A DNA stretch of 64,000 nucleotides from NCBI RefSeq assembly GCF_037975245.1, contig NC_092570.1, forward strand, positions 10,069,501-10,133,500, in the 5' to 3' direction. Shown here piece after piece: positions 41,703 to 55,240 of the stretch. The position numbers and the translations under genes were made by a program. Position 1 is the stretch's first letter. Each line of letters begins with the position of its first letter. The stretch comes from Apostichopus japonicus. Taxonomy: Eukaryota; Echinodermata; Holothuroidea; Aspidochirotida; Stichopodidae. The notes below the pieces were generated by a model that saw only the letters and a program-made list of their open reading frames with translations, was not told where the DNA came from and made no database searches.

Positions 41703-42873
41703 CGCAGGGAGCTGCTTGATCATCTACCATGTGACAGTGCAGGGAGCTGCTTGAGCATCTACCATGTGACAGTGCAGGGAGCTGCGGCTTGATCATCAAT
41801 CATGTGACAGTGCAGGGAGCTGCTTGATCATCTACCATGTGACAGTGCAGGGAGCTGCTTGAGCATCTACCATGTAACAGTGCAGGGAGCTGCTTGATCA
41901 TCAACCGTGTGACAGTACAGGGAGCTGCTTGATCATCTACCATGTGACAGTGCAGGGAGCTGCTTGATCATCTACCATGTGACAGTGCAGGGAGCTGCTT
42001 GATCATCTACCATGTGACAGTGCAGGGAGCTGCTTGATCATCTACTGTGTGACAGTGCAGTAAGCTGCTTGATCATCTCACATGTGAAAGTGCAGGGAGC
42101 TGCTTGATCATCTACCATGTGACAGTGCAGGGAGCTGCTTGATCATCTACCATGTGACAGTACAGGGAGCTGCTTGATCATCTACCATGTGACAGTACAG
42201 GGAGCTGCTTGATCATCTACCGTGTGACAGTGCAGGGAGCTGCTTGATCATCTACCGTGTGACAGTGCATGGAGCTGCTTGATCATCTACTGTGTGACAG
42301 TCGGCAGAGAGCTGCTTGATCATCTACCATATGACAGTGCAGGGAGCTGCTTGATCATCTACCTGCATGTGACAGTGCAGGGAGCTGATTGGTCATCTAC
42401 CTGCATGTGACAGTGCAGGGAGCTGCTTGATCATCTACCGTGTGACAGTGCAGGGAGCTGCTTAATCATCTACCATGTGACAGTGCATGGAGCTGCTTGA
42501 TCATCTACTGTGTGACAGTGCAGGGAGCTGCTTGATCATCTACCATGTGACAGTGCATGGAGCTGCTTGATCATCTACTGTGTGACAGTCGGCAGGAAGC
42601 TTCTTGATCACATACCATGTGAAAGTCGACAGAGAGCTGCTTGATCATCTACCATGTGACAGTACAGGGAGCTGTTTGATGATCTATCATGTGACAGTGC
42701 AGAGAGCTGTTTGATGATCTACCATGTGACAGTGCAGGGAGCTGCTTGATCATCTACCATGTGACAGTGCAGGGAGCTGCTTGATCATCTACCGTGTGAC
42801 AGTGCAGGGAGCTGCTTGATCATCTACCGTGTGACAGTGCAGGGAGCTGCTTGATCATATACCATGTGACAGT
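41703..42873. repeat. 35-bp minisatellite array (~33 units)
   Basis: The unit is GTGCAGGGAGCTGCTTGATC followed by ATCTACCATGTGACA, 35 bp. Variants are mainly CATGTG/CGTGTG/TGTGTG at the 3' part, CAGGGAG/CATGGAG/CAGAGAG, and occasional CTGCATGTG or TCGGCAG insertions. The array is highly homogeneous, suggesting recent expansion or conversion. Each unit carries a TGATCA palindrome and, in many, a CATGTG E-box-like word. Confidence 0.96.
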
Positions 42874-44633
42874 TTCATTTTGAATGAGAGTAAAAAGGAC
42901 TTGTGATCCTTTCCCCGTTTTAGCCAATGGTTTCTTTACTCTTTCAAACTCCATTCATATTTTTATCATTTTTTGGGTCAGTTTATGTTCATGATTGACT
43001 TAGAAATATGGATGGTGTTAGATATAAACAGTCGAAACTGATCCCGTATTGCCAATCACGCAGATTAAATAATTTTTATAAGTAGTATATGTGTTTTACA
43101 CACAACCGTATAACAAGGTCTATATAATAAATATAGCACAAGTTCATTACGACGCACTCGACCATATGTTGAAGATTATGTTTATTGCATTGGCCTTACA
43201 TCTGTTAGGGGCTGTTTAACGTGTGGTGGTTATAATTGTTTTGTATACTATTGGGTATATTTTTTATTCATTTTCATTGAAACAGAAATAATTTTTACAC
43301 TGTCTAACTCCCCTGGGGATATGTTAAGGACTAAAGTTTTGGGTGATTAGCATTTCAAGGGACAACAAATAAATTGAACGCTTTTATAGCTATTTTACAG
43401 CATGTCAAACAAATTCGAAAGCTGCAGAGGTATTAAATCCATTTAGTTGACAACGTGCCCTTGTATAATGCAGTTCCATACATAAACATCCAGTATAGCT
43501 CAGTTGCTTTAATTTGAAAGACACGGTTAGAAAAAATAGTATATTTACCACTTATATCTAAACTTTAAGATACTGCTGAAACGCGTGAATCCAGGGGTAT
43601 GGAAGTGTACAACACCCCCTTTTACACTCCCCACACGACCATCACCACCGCCACCGCCACAAAAATTAAAGGGGTTATTAGCAAACCCTTCCGTGTAGCC
43701 ATTTAGTTTAGACAAACTATATAGCCTAAATATATCTCAAACTGCCTGACACCGCCTCCTTTTATAAAATGCTAAATCCGTACCTGTCCCTGGCTGAAAA
43801 TAGTTACACTGGACACTAATTCCAATCCCGTCCCAGACAGCGCCGATTCAATCTATTGAGTGGAAGTTTCCATCTCTCGTCTTGAGTCTATTTACAACGG
43901 ACTCATAGTTAAAGGGTTGTTCCGGTGGCAAATAATGTGAAACTTGTTTGGAAGAGAAAGAAACATTCTTCACTATTATAGCTGAAAACTCAGCCTCCAT
44001 TTCAATATCTTCTTCTTAACTTTAGATTCTATAACTGTAAGGGTAAACTCGGTTTACCAGATAAAGCTGTTCTTAATCCCAGGATCATGTAGACTGTAAT
44101 GTGATTATTTTTGCAATAGCTTTTCTTTTCTTTCAAAATGTTGTTGATTTATCCTAGAGTTGTGACGTTTTATAATGTTAACATATCGTTGACACCATTC
44201 TCTTCATTAAGCTATTTAGAAGTCCCATGAAAATACTATATGTAAATTACATTAATTTCCTTGGTGGATGAGAGAAATTGAGTATTTTAGAGAAAAACAA
44301 AGACTTTTTAGCTGAATTACCCTGATGTAACTAATTCATAAAATTTAACCAAGTTTTTTCCAAATTTTTATCTCCACTTTTACATACAAAATGCTACCAG
44401 GATACGATTTCACAGCGGCACGCATTCGCAAGTTTTTAACTTGTAAACTACTCAACGTATTGCGTTAAGTCTATATCCCCCCCCCCCACCCCACTCAATA
44501 CTTGCCAAGCTAAAAAGGGCCCAACAGATAATCAAATAATATTAAAGATACAATTAACTTTTTAATTTGATAATATTAAAATTGAATATTACTCAATGGC
44601 TTTCACACAGACTTTATTTAATATAAATATATT

Positions 44634-44649
44634 AACAGGTATACCTGTT
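44634..44649. other. 16-bp perfect palindrome AACAGGTATACCTGTT
   Basis: A perfect 16-bp palindrome made of two head-to-head CAGGTA words (Snail/ZEB-type E-box core). It may be a chance palindrome or a binding site. Confidence 0.4.
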
Positions 44650-46610
44650 TTAATAGTCTTCACGCATATCCCCAAGACTTCAAGGCGCTAACCCATCACA
44701 CCCACGTGACACTTTACGTTTGAAGCATCCATTGCAACCTTCATAATCATATCTCGGCAGAGGCCGTCCACCCATCCCTTAAGCTACCACCCCTCCCCCC
44801 CCCCCAATTAAAAAAAAATATCCCACTGTAGGACCCTTTGTCTCCCTTCAAGGTGTCTGACTTGTTTTAAGCCAATAAAAGCAATTTCACCTGGTTTTGT
44901 CTATAGTCCTCCCCCCCCCCCCCTTCATATATATAGTAATAATAGTTCATATTTTAAATAACAACATAAACTGGGCACGGGATACTTTATGGCGGTTAAC
45001 GTGAAAAAGTTAACAAGTTGAGGCTTTAATAAGTCGATATAAGCTGGAATTTAAGATAAACAAACTTTTGTAAAAAAATGCGTTTTAAAATTCATCGTGA
45101 GCTATTCTGTTTTTTTTTTCTCCTATTTTTTTTATATACCTTTAAACTCTTTTCTTTTTCTACGCTTTGTTTTCTTTGGAGAGGTTCATTTTTATCGTGA
45201 CAATTCCAAAGGTGATAGATATAATAGTATTTAACTTGAGTACTAGTCAGTTATTTTGATTGCAGAATAAAGGAAAACGAATTATGTTAAACAAGTAAAG
45301 AGGGAGAATAGCACGAAAGCAATGGAGAAAATATAGAAAAAAATATATACACTTTTATTGAACAGAAATATTTAAACAAGGTTTTCAATGGGCTCGGTAT
45401 TTCCGAAAGCTTGTACAGATTAAATATCTGTCTGGAAAAGGCATACACGCGAATAGCGGCGACAATAAAAGAACCGTTCTCTATAGCTAACACCTTCTTT
45501 TAATCTGCGCTTAAGCGTGAAATTTTTCCCAATCAATCTACTGGTGTGTTCTTGAACCCGTCCTGATCCTATTTTACTTGTTTAATCACCTTTGGCAGAG
45601 TTACGAATTTTGGGCAAATGCAGAACAAAGGATCACTTACGGGTGATTAGCGTTAGGCGCCGTAGGGGCGGGAGAACGCCATAGGTTTCCATTCACCAAA
45701 ATTTAAACAAGTTTGTCAAATTCTATTTGTTTTCCAGTTTGGAATAGTGCGAAGACTCGGGACCCCACCAAGAAACTATCAGTAGGATTATGATATTACT
45801 ACCACCAACTGTTCAAACATTTAGAGTGTGTATATTAATTGGGGGTAATAATGTAAATAGATTACCCTTCCCACTTTAACCAGACCCTTATAGCGAGCCT
45901 TAGGCGGGTGTCATGCAATAAGGTTAATCCTCTGACTTTCATGTCAACTGGGGGGGGGGTTCCTTTTCTCATAGATTGCAATATTTGCATAAAAGAGAGG
46001 ATGTTTGACGCATGCGCAATGTGCCTGATTATGGCACTCAATTTAACAAAGTGCACACATACGAAATGTTCTCCAAAAGTTTAGCTCCAAAGAATGTACC
46101 CAAACGTGACACATTGATAAAAAAGTGAGTAATTGTGACACGTGGTACTACAGGGAATTAAAGCAAAAGGGTATATGCGATGTTAAAGAGGGGATGAATA
46201 CAACCCTAAATAGCCGCTTATCACTCATTCCCCCAAATTCCATATTTTGTATTATAGTGTATTTATAGTGTATTTTGTATTATATAGTGTATGCAGATAC
46301 TTTCGTTCTATAACTGTTGCATATTTCATATTCACATTCCGATATCATTAAACAGCTTGTCGAGTCAGTAAATGGTGTTGTATTTGCGGATTACATAGTA
46401 AATTATATGGAAATAATTTAATACTTTACATGTTATTCTCTATTTGTAGTGGCATGTATTACGGTAATACTGATATTAAGAGTTGTCTGGGCGACGCAAC
46501 ATATATAATCCAGCCAGTCAGTGGGACAATATTAGCTTGAATAATTTAGTTTGTAATATATCTATTTCGCTTAAAATTACAGTGAGAAATTCTCCACTAG
46601 TAGAGAAGAG

Positions 46611-46681
46611 CTATTATTATTATTTATTTTTATTACTATTATTATTATTATTTTGTATTAGTTTGTATTATTTTGTATTAT
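46611..46681. repeat. (TAT)n / TTTGTATTA imperfect repeat
   Basis: TAT/ATT trinucleotide tract followed by three TTTGTATTA-like copies, about 70 bp in all. Confidence 0.85.
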
Positions 46682-49600
46682 CATATACAACCACGATAAA
46701 GAGGAAATGCACATTTTTTCTTATTACTTTTTCCATAAGATAATCTTTCAAATTTGATTTTGTCGAAAAGAAATACGCTGGAGTTGTTCTCCTTTCTATA
46801 TCACAGGGGTGATTGATTCTATATTTGTCATAATATTTCATTTTTTTTTCTTTCCTAAGCACGTTTTGACACATAAAAGTGACAACTCCGCACCGCTGCA
46901 ACAACTCAAACCCAAAACAGATCTTTTGTCGAAACACTGTTTCGGCTCAAAGAATCGATACATGTTTGCAACTTTCAAAGCCAATATCTTAAGTCTTAAA
47001 AGGCATGTATGAAAAATCGATAAAAAGTCCTCTTCCAATCTCTTTCATGGCTGACTTCTGTCTAAAAAGCTAAAAAGTTCATGTGCCCTTGGAAGATAAT
47101 AATAGTCCCGTGCTCCTTGCTTGTACGTCACACACGTCCCAAAGTCGGTATTTGAAAGCCTGATTCCAGGACCCGGTTGTTCTCAATGTAATATATTTTA
47201 CACCTCTCCTGCAGACGGTCAAATTCTTCTAAAGTACAGAAACCTTTGTTGGCAAAACAAGCTGACGAGTAGAAGTTGACGCATTATAGCACTCACAGCT
47301 GGTGTGCTAACTTCGACATGACTTCATCACCGTGACCAGAATAAACTATTAAGCATATGCTAGATTTAGCTACATTAAAAAATATATTTGATTCCTGCAC
47401 GGTAACTGTGAAATCAACGCGTTGTTCACTCGTATTATCGTCTCAGACGAAGTAAAAAAAAAAATTGCAACTTGGAAACAAAATGAATGGCATATAAACG
47501 ACTCCATTGACATTTAAATTTTTATTTTGAAAAGTTTTAAAAAGCCAATATGCCAAATGGGCGCAACCACGTAGACGGTAGCTTCTTTGATTTTTCGATT
47601 CCCCCCGAAATGTATAAAATTTCACACTTTGAGGCTTATACTTGGCTGTTAATAGTGACACTCTCTTATCGAATGGCGAAGGCTCTCTGTATATATGCGG
47701 TCTGTTGACGGTTCGATGTGTGTTTAGAAATGTGCCGATACGTAGGGTGAATTCAAAAGCACCACGCTTCGACCAGCTACCGATATCGATTAATACGCGG
47801 GGCTCAGTGTAAGTTCAGGATACAGCATTGACATTAATCAGAAAATCATGCAGTTAGGCTGATTATATTAAAATTCTGTTTGTTTTATGTTTGGATCAGA
47901 GAGAATAACAAGAACATTTTTTTTATCTACAGCTTTAAATGATCCTCAAATCCCAAACTTAATCATTAACGTGTGTAACAGAGATTGATATTAGCGCCAA
48001 TAAACAGCGGGAAAAGAACTTGATAGTGATTGACTCTTGCAAGTGAAAAATATTAGTTTGATGTTTATTCTTGTCAGTACAATAACTCTTTCAAAATGGA
48101 TCAAAAATGGCACAAAGTCAGTGAAGACTCTACATGGTTAAAGATATTCCTTTCTTAATTTATTTCCTGGGTTCATTTATTACTGGTCACATGGTATGCG
48201 CAAGTTGTTGTTGTTAATACAGTATGGAGTGTTATATTGTTGACATTTACATTATTTCATTAACGGCAATACAGTTCCATATAATGAAAAATGAAATGTT
48301 TGTAGCACTGTATAGCGTAACACGTAACAAAAAACATGCAGTCTCCTTACATGCAACTAATGGAGTTCTTTATACCATTTGTCGTGGGAAGGGGGCATTG
48401 AGAGGGCGAGGGGTGAGGGCAGGGGAATTGTTTCGTAAGAGATCATAAGCCAAGATATTGGGGTGATTATAGGTCTCCTCTCAGTTCCTGTACATCTGGT
48501 TTAGGTCGACAATATCTTCACATTCTTAGTTTTTTTACCAATTGTATCGATGAAGTATTCAATCAACCATCAAGTTCAATTAAATTCTTCATCGTATTTC
48601 GCTTCGTCTAATTTATACCGACTCATCACTTATGATTTAATATGACGTATGGTTTTATTGGTAGATAATATGTATAATGTTGGCGTGCTTATTTTTGTAA
48701 GATATTATCATTGCCTCATATATTACCATACATGCGATAAAATATATATATTTAATAATAATAATTTTTGGCAGAGATATATGAAAACAAACCATAGGCA
48801 ATCATTTCGGGGAAAAAATCATTTCAGAAGACTTCGAACAAGTATGTTATTGGCTGTATGTTATTGCTATGAGAGCACCATAATGACATACACGGAATGC
48901 ATTATTGGGACATTCTTGCATGATACCTTCATACATTGACCTTAGTATAGCACGGTATGGCAGGGTTGCTATACCCGAAGAGACTTTCCGATGTAATCAA
49001 GGCACCAACTTTACGGTATTTTGGGAAATATTTGGACCTTGTTGCATAAAGAAACAGTTGCCTATTAGTGGAACTATAGTTTACAATCCTTGTTCAACAT
49101 ATGCATATAATAATACGTTGTATAGGAAGGCCAGGCCAATGGTTTAAATTATGCAAAGATCTACGCCAATTATGTTGTATCCCACAGCATTAACCTACAG
49201 TAATAAAACAAAGTGAATAAAGCACGTGCGTTGAAGTGTTGTGGAGAAACACAATGTACAATAGACCCATATACAACATCATCAAAAGCACAAAGTAGGT
49301 TAATGTCCTATATAACACCGCCGACATTGTATTCATACTTTCATGCAATGCTTGCATATTTCCAGCTAAATCCTGTGTTTATTCGATAGTTTCAGTTCCC
49401 AACATGCACACTATATAACGCTAGAGTACTTCGCTATACATTGTCTCAGTACACTCTAAGTAATATATACTGTTTCATATTAACGGCAGGAAGTGTGAAT
49501 TCCCTACCGTTTAACACCCTCTATCCTTTTAGTGTACCACCTTTCTATCACAATCGCCATTCTTGCCTACCGTTGTAAGTCAATGCATCTCATCAAACCT

Positions 49601-51514
49601 TGACAGGTTTCATAGCGGTTCTTTTCCTGCCCGCGGGGGGAAATTGAAATCGACCCATGCGGAGCGCGCCGGTAGGCCATCCAGGAGCGTCCCCTTTATG
49701 AAATGAGACCCCAGGCATGTTTATTATCATTACACACAAACCTTTAGCAACGTATGTTTACAGTGTATGCTGTCACATCTTGGGAAATTATACCCAGTGA
49801 GAGAACGCTTGAGTATTATTACCTGTTCTTCTATATGGATTGCTCAAGGCGATTAACGTTTAACTTATACGGGAACATGCATGGAAAAAATTGAGGGCAA
49901 AAAAGGAACATCCAGAATATAGAAAGTGGATGAAGAAGTATTATGGACTCACAGTTTATTTATGTCGATAAGTAGCAAGCAAGCCGGGCTCCGAAAGATT
50001 TAATACAGGCCATACGTTCTACGGTAAGCCTAATAAAGTTTTATCATTTTAGTGGGTCATGTCATGGAATGCGGTGTGATATTTAAGGCGATCATCGATT
50101 AACGTTTATATTTTTATGAGTTGAGTTGAGTCGACAACAGAGTGACAGAGAGATAGTGTGTGTATATATGTTGACAATTGAATTCAGAAATACCTTGGCC
50201 ATCCAGTTTGTAATATACAAACTCGTTATAACATTGCATATTTATTTTATTTTTTCTTCTTCGCAGTACCAACCGCAGTATCAACATCTTGGGCAACAAT
50301 ATGGAAGCTGTTAGTGAACATTATCATGGTTATATACCAGTTTAGTCAAGTAAAAAAGGGTGTGCTATTTGTGCCTTCTTTAAACCAGTCACATCTATAT
50401 GTAAAACTGTAAGGGAAGACCTCGTCATGTTATCTTCAAATAGATAACTTTTATAAGTGTTACAATTGGTGAATAATAAGGCATTAACCCACTTCTACCT
50501 ACCCGGATGTTATCGGTGTCATTTCACCGAAAGTGAAACATTAAATGAACATCATGAGCAATGTATAGCAACTCCATAAAGGTTTAAATAAACCGCGTGT
50601 ACATACACATGGATAAATGTATTAGAACATATATATAAACATAGCCTATCTATCACAACATCATCACAGCGGGGCACTATTGGCGTTCCATAAGTATGAA
50701 CCATCGTTACACAAATACGCCGTGACTATACAACGTATTATTGATATTTAAGTAGGCCTACTTGTTGAATCAGTATGGAATTGCTAAATTGCTCATCCAG
50801 TTTACCAAACCGCCCGAACACGGTTCCTTTTTTTTTTATCGTCATCCGGGTAACCAACACCACACTACGTAAAAGAGTGACATTAATACGGATGTTTCTA
50901 CTTCTATTCGAAGGAGCGGATTGGAAGGGCAACTGATGCCCCGGGTACTGGCTTCATCAACTTTGTGAAAACAATTCTTTGGTGCTTTTGGCTCAAAATT
51001 ATCGCATCGTTCCTCACCCTCGATTTGTAGGAAAGCATAAAGAATTAGCTGATAGATTGCTGTAAGGCAAAGTATAACCTGGCAAGGTAAATGTAACTCA
51101 AGACTAGCAATCTAACTTCCAAGGACCTCATGTGTAATTGATTAAGAAATGTAACATTACAGCTGATGGTGTAAAGAACACAACCAAGCTGTCATTAAAA
51201 CTGACATTTAGGTATTGTCCGAGAATACCGCTGAAAGGAGTGATATAGTTTCACTTCCTCGAAGATAACAACAGAAAGTCATATAGCCTGGATAAAATTA
51301 ACGAATAGCAGTTTAGCGTCGTAGTTGGTGTCATCAAAGAAAGATAAGTCCCCTTGCCCTTCCCCATCTCCGTTTCCCCTTGCTACCTTTGGTGATAGAT
51401 GGATTCACTTCTAATAAACAGAAAACAATACAAGATTGGGGGATCCCCAAATTAAATTAATTGCGATCACATTGTTAAATGCAAGCACCGGGTTTTGCAT
51501 TAATATTTCAAAGT

Positions 51515-51517
<3 letters not shown>

Positions 51518-51571
<54 letters not shown>
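51518..51571. repeat. (TA)n microsatellite, ~54 bp
   Basis: Pure TA repeat. Confidence 0.95.
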
Positions 51572-51574
<3 letters not shown>

Positions 51575-52410
51575 GTTAATGGCGGGAAGATTTTTATTAT
51601 GAATAATTTAACCGCAAATGCAAATCTGTTAAAATTTCTTAAATTGAGCCTTTAAACAGCATTCTTGAGATTTAACATAATTTAATGGTGAACATCCTGC
51701 AAACCTTAATAGCCATAGAAAAATGACTAGCGCACAATTTTCTCTCTCTTTTTTGTTGTTGTCTTGGATTATGACGTATCGGGATTACCGTTTTGCTTAA
51801 ACGTATCCTTTGGGCTGCGATGCAGTTACTTAGTGAATGTGATAACAAGGTGCGAAACAGGTGTGAAGATGTGAACTCGTGGGACGTATAGTATAGTATA
51901 TAGTTTAGTATGGAACAACACTTGAATTGTACAAACTAAAGTAAAAGACATCGGCGGAATGAAATACACCGGACTGTTTAGCTTCAACCTCAGCTGGTTT
52001 AGAAATAATTAATAATTTGTTTGACCTCAACTTAAAATTAAATTATCTTTTGGAAACAAACGTAAGATTTCAAGTCGACGTTATGACGAGTGTTATTTTT
52101 CTGTTAAGTCATCTAGTCTAAGGGCACCCTCCATAATGCTAGCAGACACTTTCGTGGTAACAGAGAAACAGGAGTTACAATTTGGCCATCGTGTGACCAT
52201 TATTGGTATGTCTGGCATATTTTGAAGCAATGCAATGAACATTTACATTCCCCAAGAAAATATGAAAACAAAATACAAAAGGGTAACTGACAGATATCAC
52301 AAATTAATAACCTCTGTCCGGCATGACTTCGGCACCAAAATTTCTCCTAAATCAACCCAAATATTTCTTAGCTGTTCAATTTCGGGAGGTGTGGACGGGT
52401 GAGTTGAAGT

Positions 52411-52434
52411 GGGGCGGGGAGGGGAGTGGAGGGG
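52411..52434 (+). other. Potential G-quadruplex
   Basis: Four G4 runs, with 1-nt loops between the first three and a longer AGTGGA loop before the last. Confidence 0.65.
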
Positions 52435-53496
52435 TAAGAGGGTGTGTTTTACAGGCACCTCTGCTGCCATGTATGACAGAGATGGTGTCTGGGTCTGCTT
52501 AGTGGCTGCACAAAACTTGACCTTTCAAACTTGGCTGCCATACTTGAACTCTGCTTGACCACATCATCAGCCCCGATTATCATTTAAAGATGTTATGTCG
52601 TCTCAGCGGAATCCAACAATAATGTATGCCGGATTTTGCGTGACGTCACAGCTTTCTCTTTTCTGAAAGTTTGATTGAGAGTCGATAGTAGTTAAAATAT
52701 AGATAGGAAAAACCAAAACCAGAAATACAGTAACTATGGAAACAACGTATTGTGCAAAATATGGTGTCTGGCTTCATCATTTTTAGCAATATAAAATTGC
52801 TGATTCAGCAATATATAACTGCCGATTCCTCATATTCAAGGACCAACGTATACGTGCAAAAAAACAAACTTTCATGGTGATAGTGATACTTGAATGTTTT
52901 TTTCAGCTCGTCAAGGGGTCCTACATCCGTTCTTAACTTAGGCACGGTTAATTGGAGGGTTTATTTAAGTATAACTATGATTATAGTCAATGTGTTATCT
53001 ATATGCGGATTCCCTATGATAAACAAGACATCTATAAGTTAGTACGGATTACTACTGTAATAGGCATACATGATAATCTATCACATAGTAACATACAAGC
53101 TCAGCTCGCACATGATCGTATGACGGTTGCAGTGTTAATATCTTAGGACATTCAGAAGCTGCTTACTACCGGATAAGATAGAACTACCTGGCAGGGTGCC
53201 GCATTGTAAATAACAAACCACTTCAAGTATCGTATATGTTTATTCCTGCCAATACGTGAAACGTTTGGGTTGGATTACAACGGTTGTGGTAATTATACAC
53301 GGAAGGAGAACTTCCTAAGTCAATGTTCTTTGTTCTCTGCACTCTTGTAACAAAAGTAAGACTTTTCGACCCATAAAACTGTTATAGTTTGATATTACGA
53401 CCTAAATTCACTGATATTTAACATGCCATGTATACTGTACTATTCATAGCCCGGCATATAAGGGCATCCGTATAAACAACCGCCGGCCGTGTGGAA

Positions 53497-53523
53497 GGGG
53501 GGTGGGGCGGGTGGAGGCTGGGG
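53497..53523 (+). other. Potential G-quadruplex
   Basis: G6-T-G4-C-G3 followed by a GG-containing stretch and a final G4, immediately before a TA microsatellite. Confidence 0.6.
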
Positions 53524-53551
53524 TATATATATATATATATATATATATACA
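53524..53551. repeat. (TA)n microsatellite, ~28 bp
   Basis: Short TA repeat directly following a G-rich segment. Confidence 0.9.
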
Positions 53552-54110
53552 TGTGGACTAATATCGTTCAAAATTTACAACTGTCCTTCTGATGCATTGC
53601 GTGACCTTCTTTTAAATTGTCCGATATAGTAACCTCAATATGCCAATTACTTACTAGCTAGGCTATTACTAAGTAATGGCGTGTACTTTCACATATAGCA
53701 TCTTGACCGTCGTAATTATGGTCCCTAATTGTGTTAGATATTAATTGGTGAACTATTTCCAAATCTTGTTTGTAGAGGACGGAGTGTGTTACCGGTAACG
53801 TCAGGTTTGTGCTCTCGTTATGTAACTGCGATCGGAATCAAGTACCTCTCGTGTCCAACTTAACAGCTCTGAGCGACTTAAAAGTAACAATGTAGAAACC
53901 CATCTCATTTAATCATTCAGTTATTCCGCTCATACTTTTATCGAGGAGGACCGATCATAAATTCATAAAACATAAAAAATGAGTCATAATATTGCATTTT
54001 TTGTGTGATGTTGAAAAGAGGAATGTACTGCCGGAGGGACTGAGTGATATAATTCTTCCCCAATTGGAATTAAAAGGGAATCCCCCGACTGACGATGGAG
54101 GTGGGGTGAT

Positions 54111-54132
54111 CCCCTACCCACCCCACCCACCC
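54111..54132 (-). other. Potential G-quadruplex (minus strand)
   Basis: The plus strand reads CCCC-TA-CCC-A-CCCC-A-CCC-A-CCC, so the minus strand has five G-runs with 1-2-nt loops. Confidence 0.65.
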
Positions 54133-54270
54133 GTCGCCCGCCAATAGGCTGGGAGGGGGTGGTGTCAACAAACAGCACAATCTGGGTATACCTTTAGCAT
54201 TTCCTGGAGCCAACAAATATACCTTTCTCAAATGTCGTAGAATATACAGTACCTACTGAAACAAGGATAT

Positions 54271-55240
54271 AAATAGTTCATAACTTTCATTGCTTTTCTA
54301 ATGTGTCGTATATAATGAGGCTGAGGATAGTTCACACCTTTCATTGCATGCTTTTCTATTGTGTTGCATATAATGAGGCTGAGGATAGTTCATACCTTGC
54401 ATGGCTTTTCTAATATGTTGCGTATAATGAGGCTGAGGATAGTTCACACCTTTCATTGCATGCTTTTCTAATGTGTTACATATAATGAGGCTGAGGATAG
54501 TTCATACCGTTCATTGCTTTTCTATTGTGTTGCCTCATATAATGAGGCTGAGGATAGTTCACACCTTACATTGCATGCTTTTCTATTGTGTTGCATATAA
54601 TGAGGCTGAGGATAGTTCATACCTTTCATTGCTTTTCTATTGTGTTGCATTTATTGAGGCTGAGGATAGTTCATACCTTTCATTGCTTTTCTATTGTGTT
54701 GCCTCATATAATGAGGCTGAGGATAGTTCATACCTTGCATGGCTTTTCTAATATGTTGCATATAATGAGGCTGAGGATAGTTCATACCTTTCATTGCATG
54801 CTTTTCTATTGTGTTATATATAATGAGGCTGAGGATAGTTCATACCTTGCATGGCTTTTCTATTGTGTTGCATATAATGAGGCTGAGGATAGTTCACACC
54901 TTTCATTGCATGCTTTTCTATTGTGTTATATATAATGAGGTTGAGGATAGTTCATACCTTTCATTGCTTTTCTATTGTGTTGCATTTATTGAGGCTGAGG
55001 ATAGTTCATACCTTTCATTGCTTTTCTATTGTGTTGCCTCATAAAATGAGGCTGAGGATAGTTCATACCTTGCATGGCTTTTCTAATATGTTGCATATAA
55101 TGAGGCTGAGGATAGTTCATACCTTTCATTGCATGCTTTTCTATTGTGTTATATATAATGAGGTTGAGGATAGTTCATACCTTTCATTGCTTTTCTATTG
55201 TGTTGCATTTATTGAGGCTGAGGATAGTTCATACCTTTCA
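54271..55240. repeat. 54-60-bp minisatellite array (17 units) with higher-order repeats
   Basis: The unit is ATAATGAGGCTGAGGATAGT followed by TCATACCTTTCATTGCTTTT then CTATTGTGTTGCAT (54 bp). Longer forms carry an inserted CATG (TTGCATGCTTTT) or CTCAT (GCCTCATATAATG). The GAGG(C/T)TGAGGATAG core occurs 17 times. A multi-unit block ending in GAGGTTGAGG units recurs about 222 bp apart (about 54938 and 55160). Frames such as MRLRIVHTFHCF on the plus strand are by-products because 54 is a multiple of three. The array ends abruptly after CCTTTCA at 55240. Confidence 0.95.

Larger units (their letters stand above)
42874..51517. other. Long non-coding stretch
   Basis: AT-rich, with several C-runs (near 44477, 44804, 44909), a G-run near 45951, the palindrome at 44634 and a small TAT repeat at 46611. 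No exon recognised. Confidence 0.5.
51572..54270. other. Non-coding with clustered G-rich segments
   Basis: Three quadruplex-type motifs (52411, 53497 and minus-strand 54111) fall within 1.8 kb. Otherwise AT-rich and without recognised exons. Confidence 0.5.

Noticed and set aside
41512-41799. Overlapping 80- and 87-residue frames on opposite strands at the start of the 35-bp array
   Set aside because: Both run into the tandem array and have no recognisable domain.
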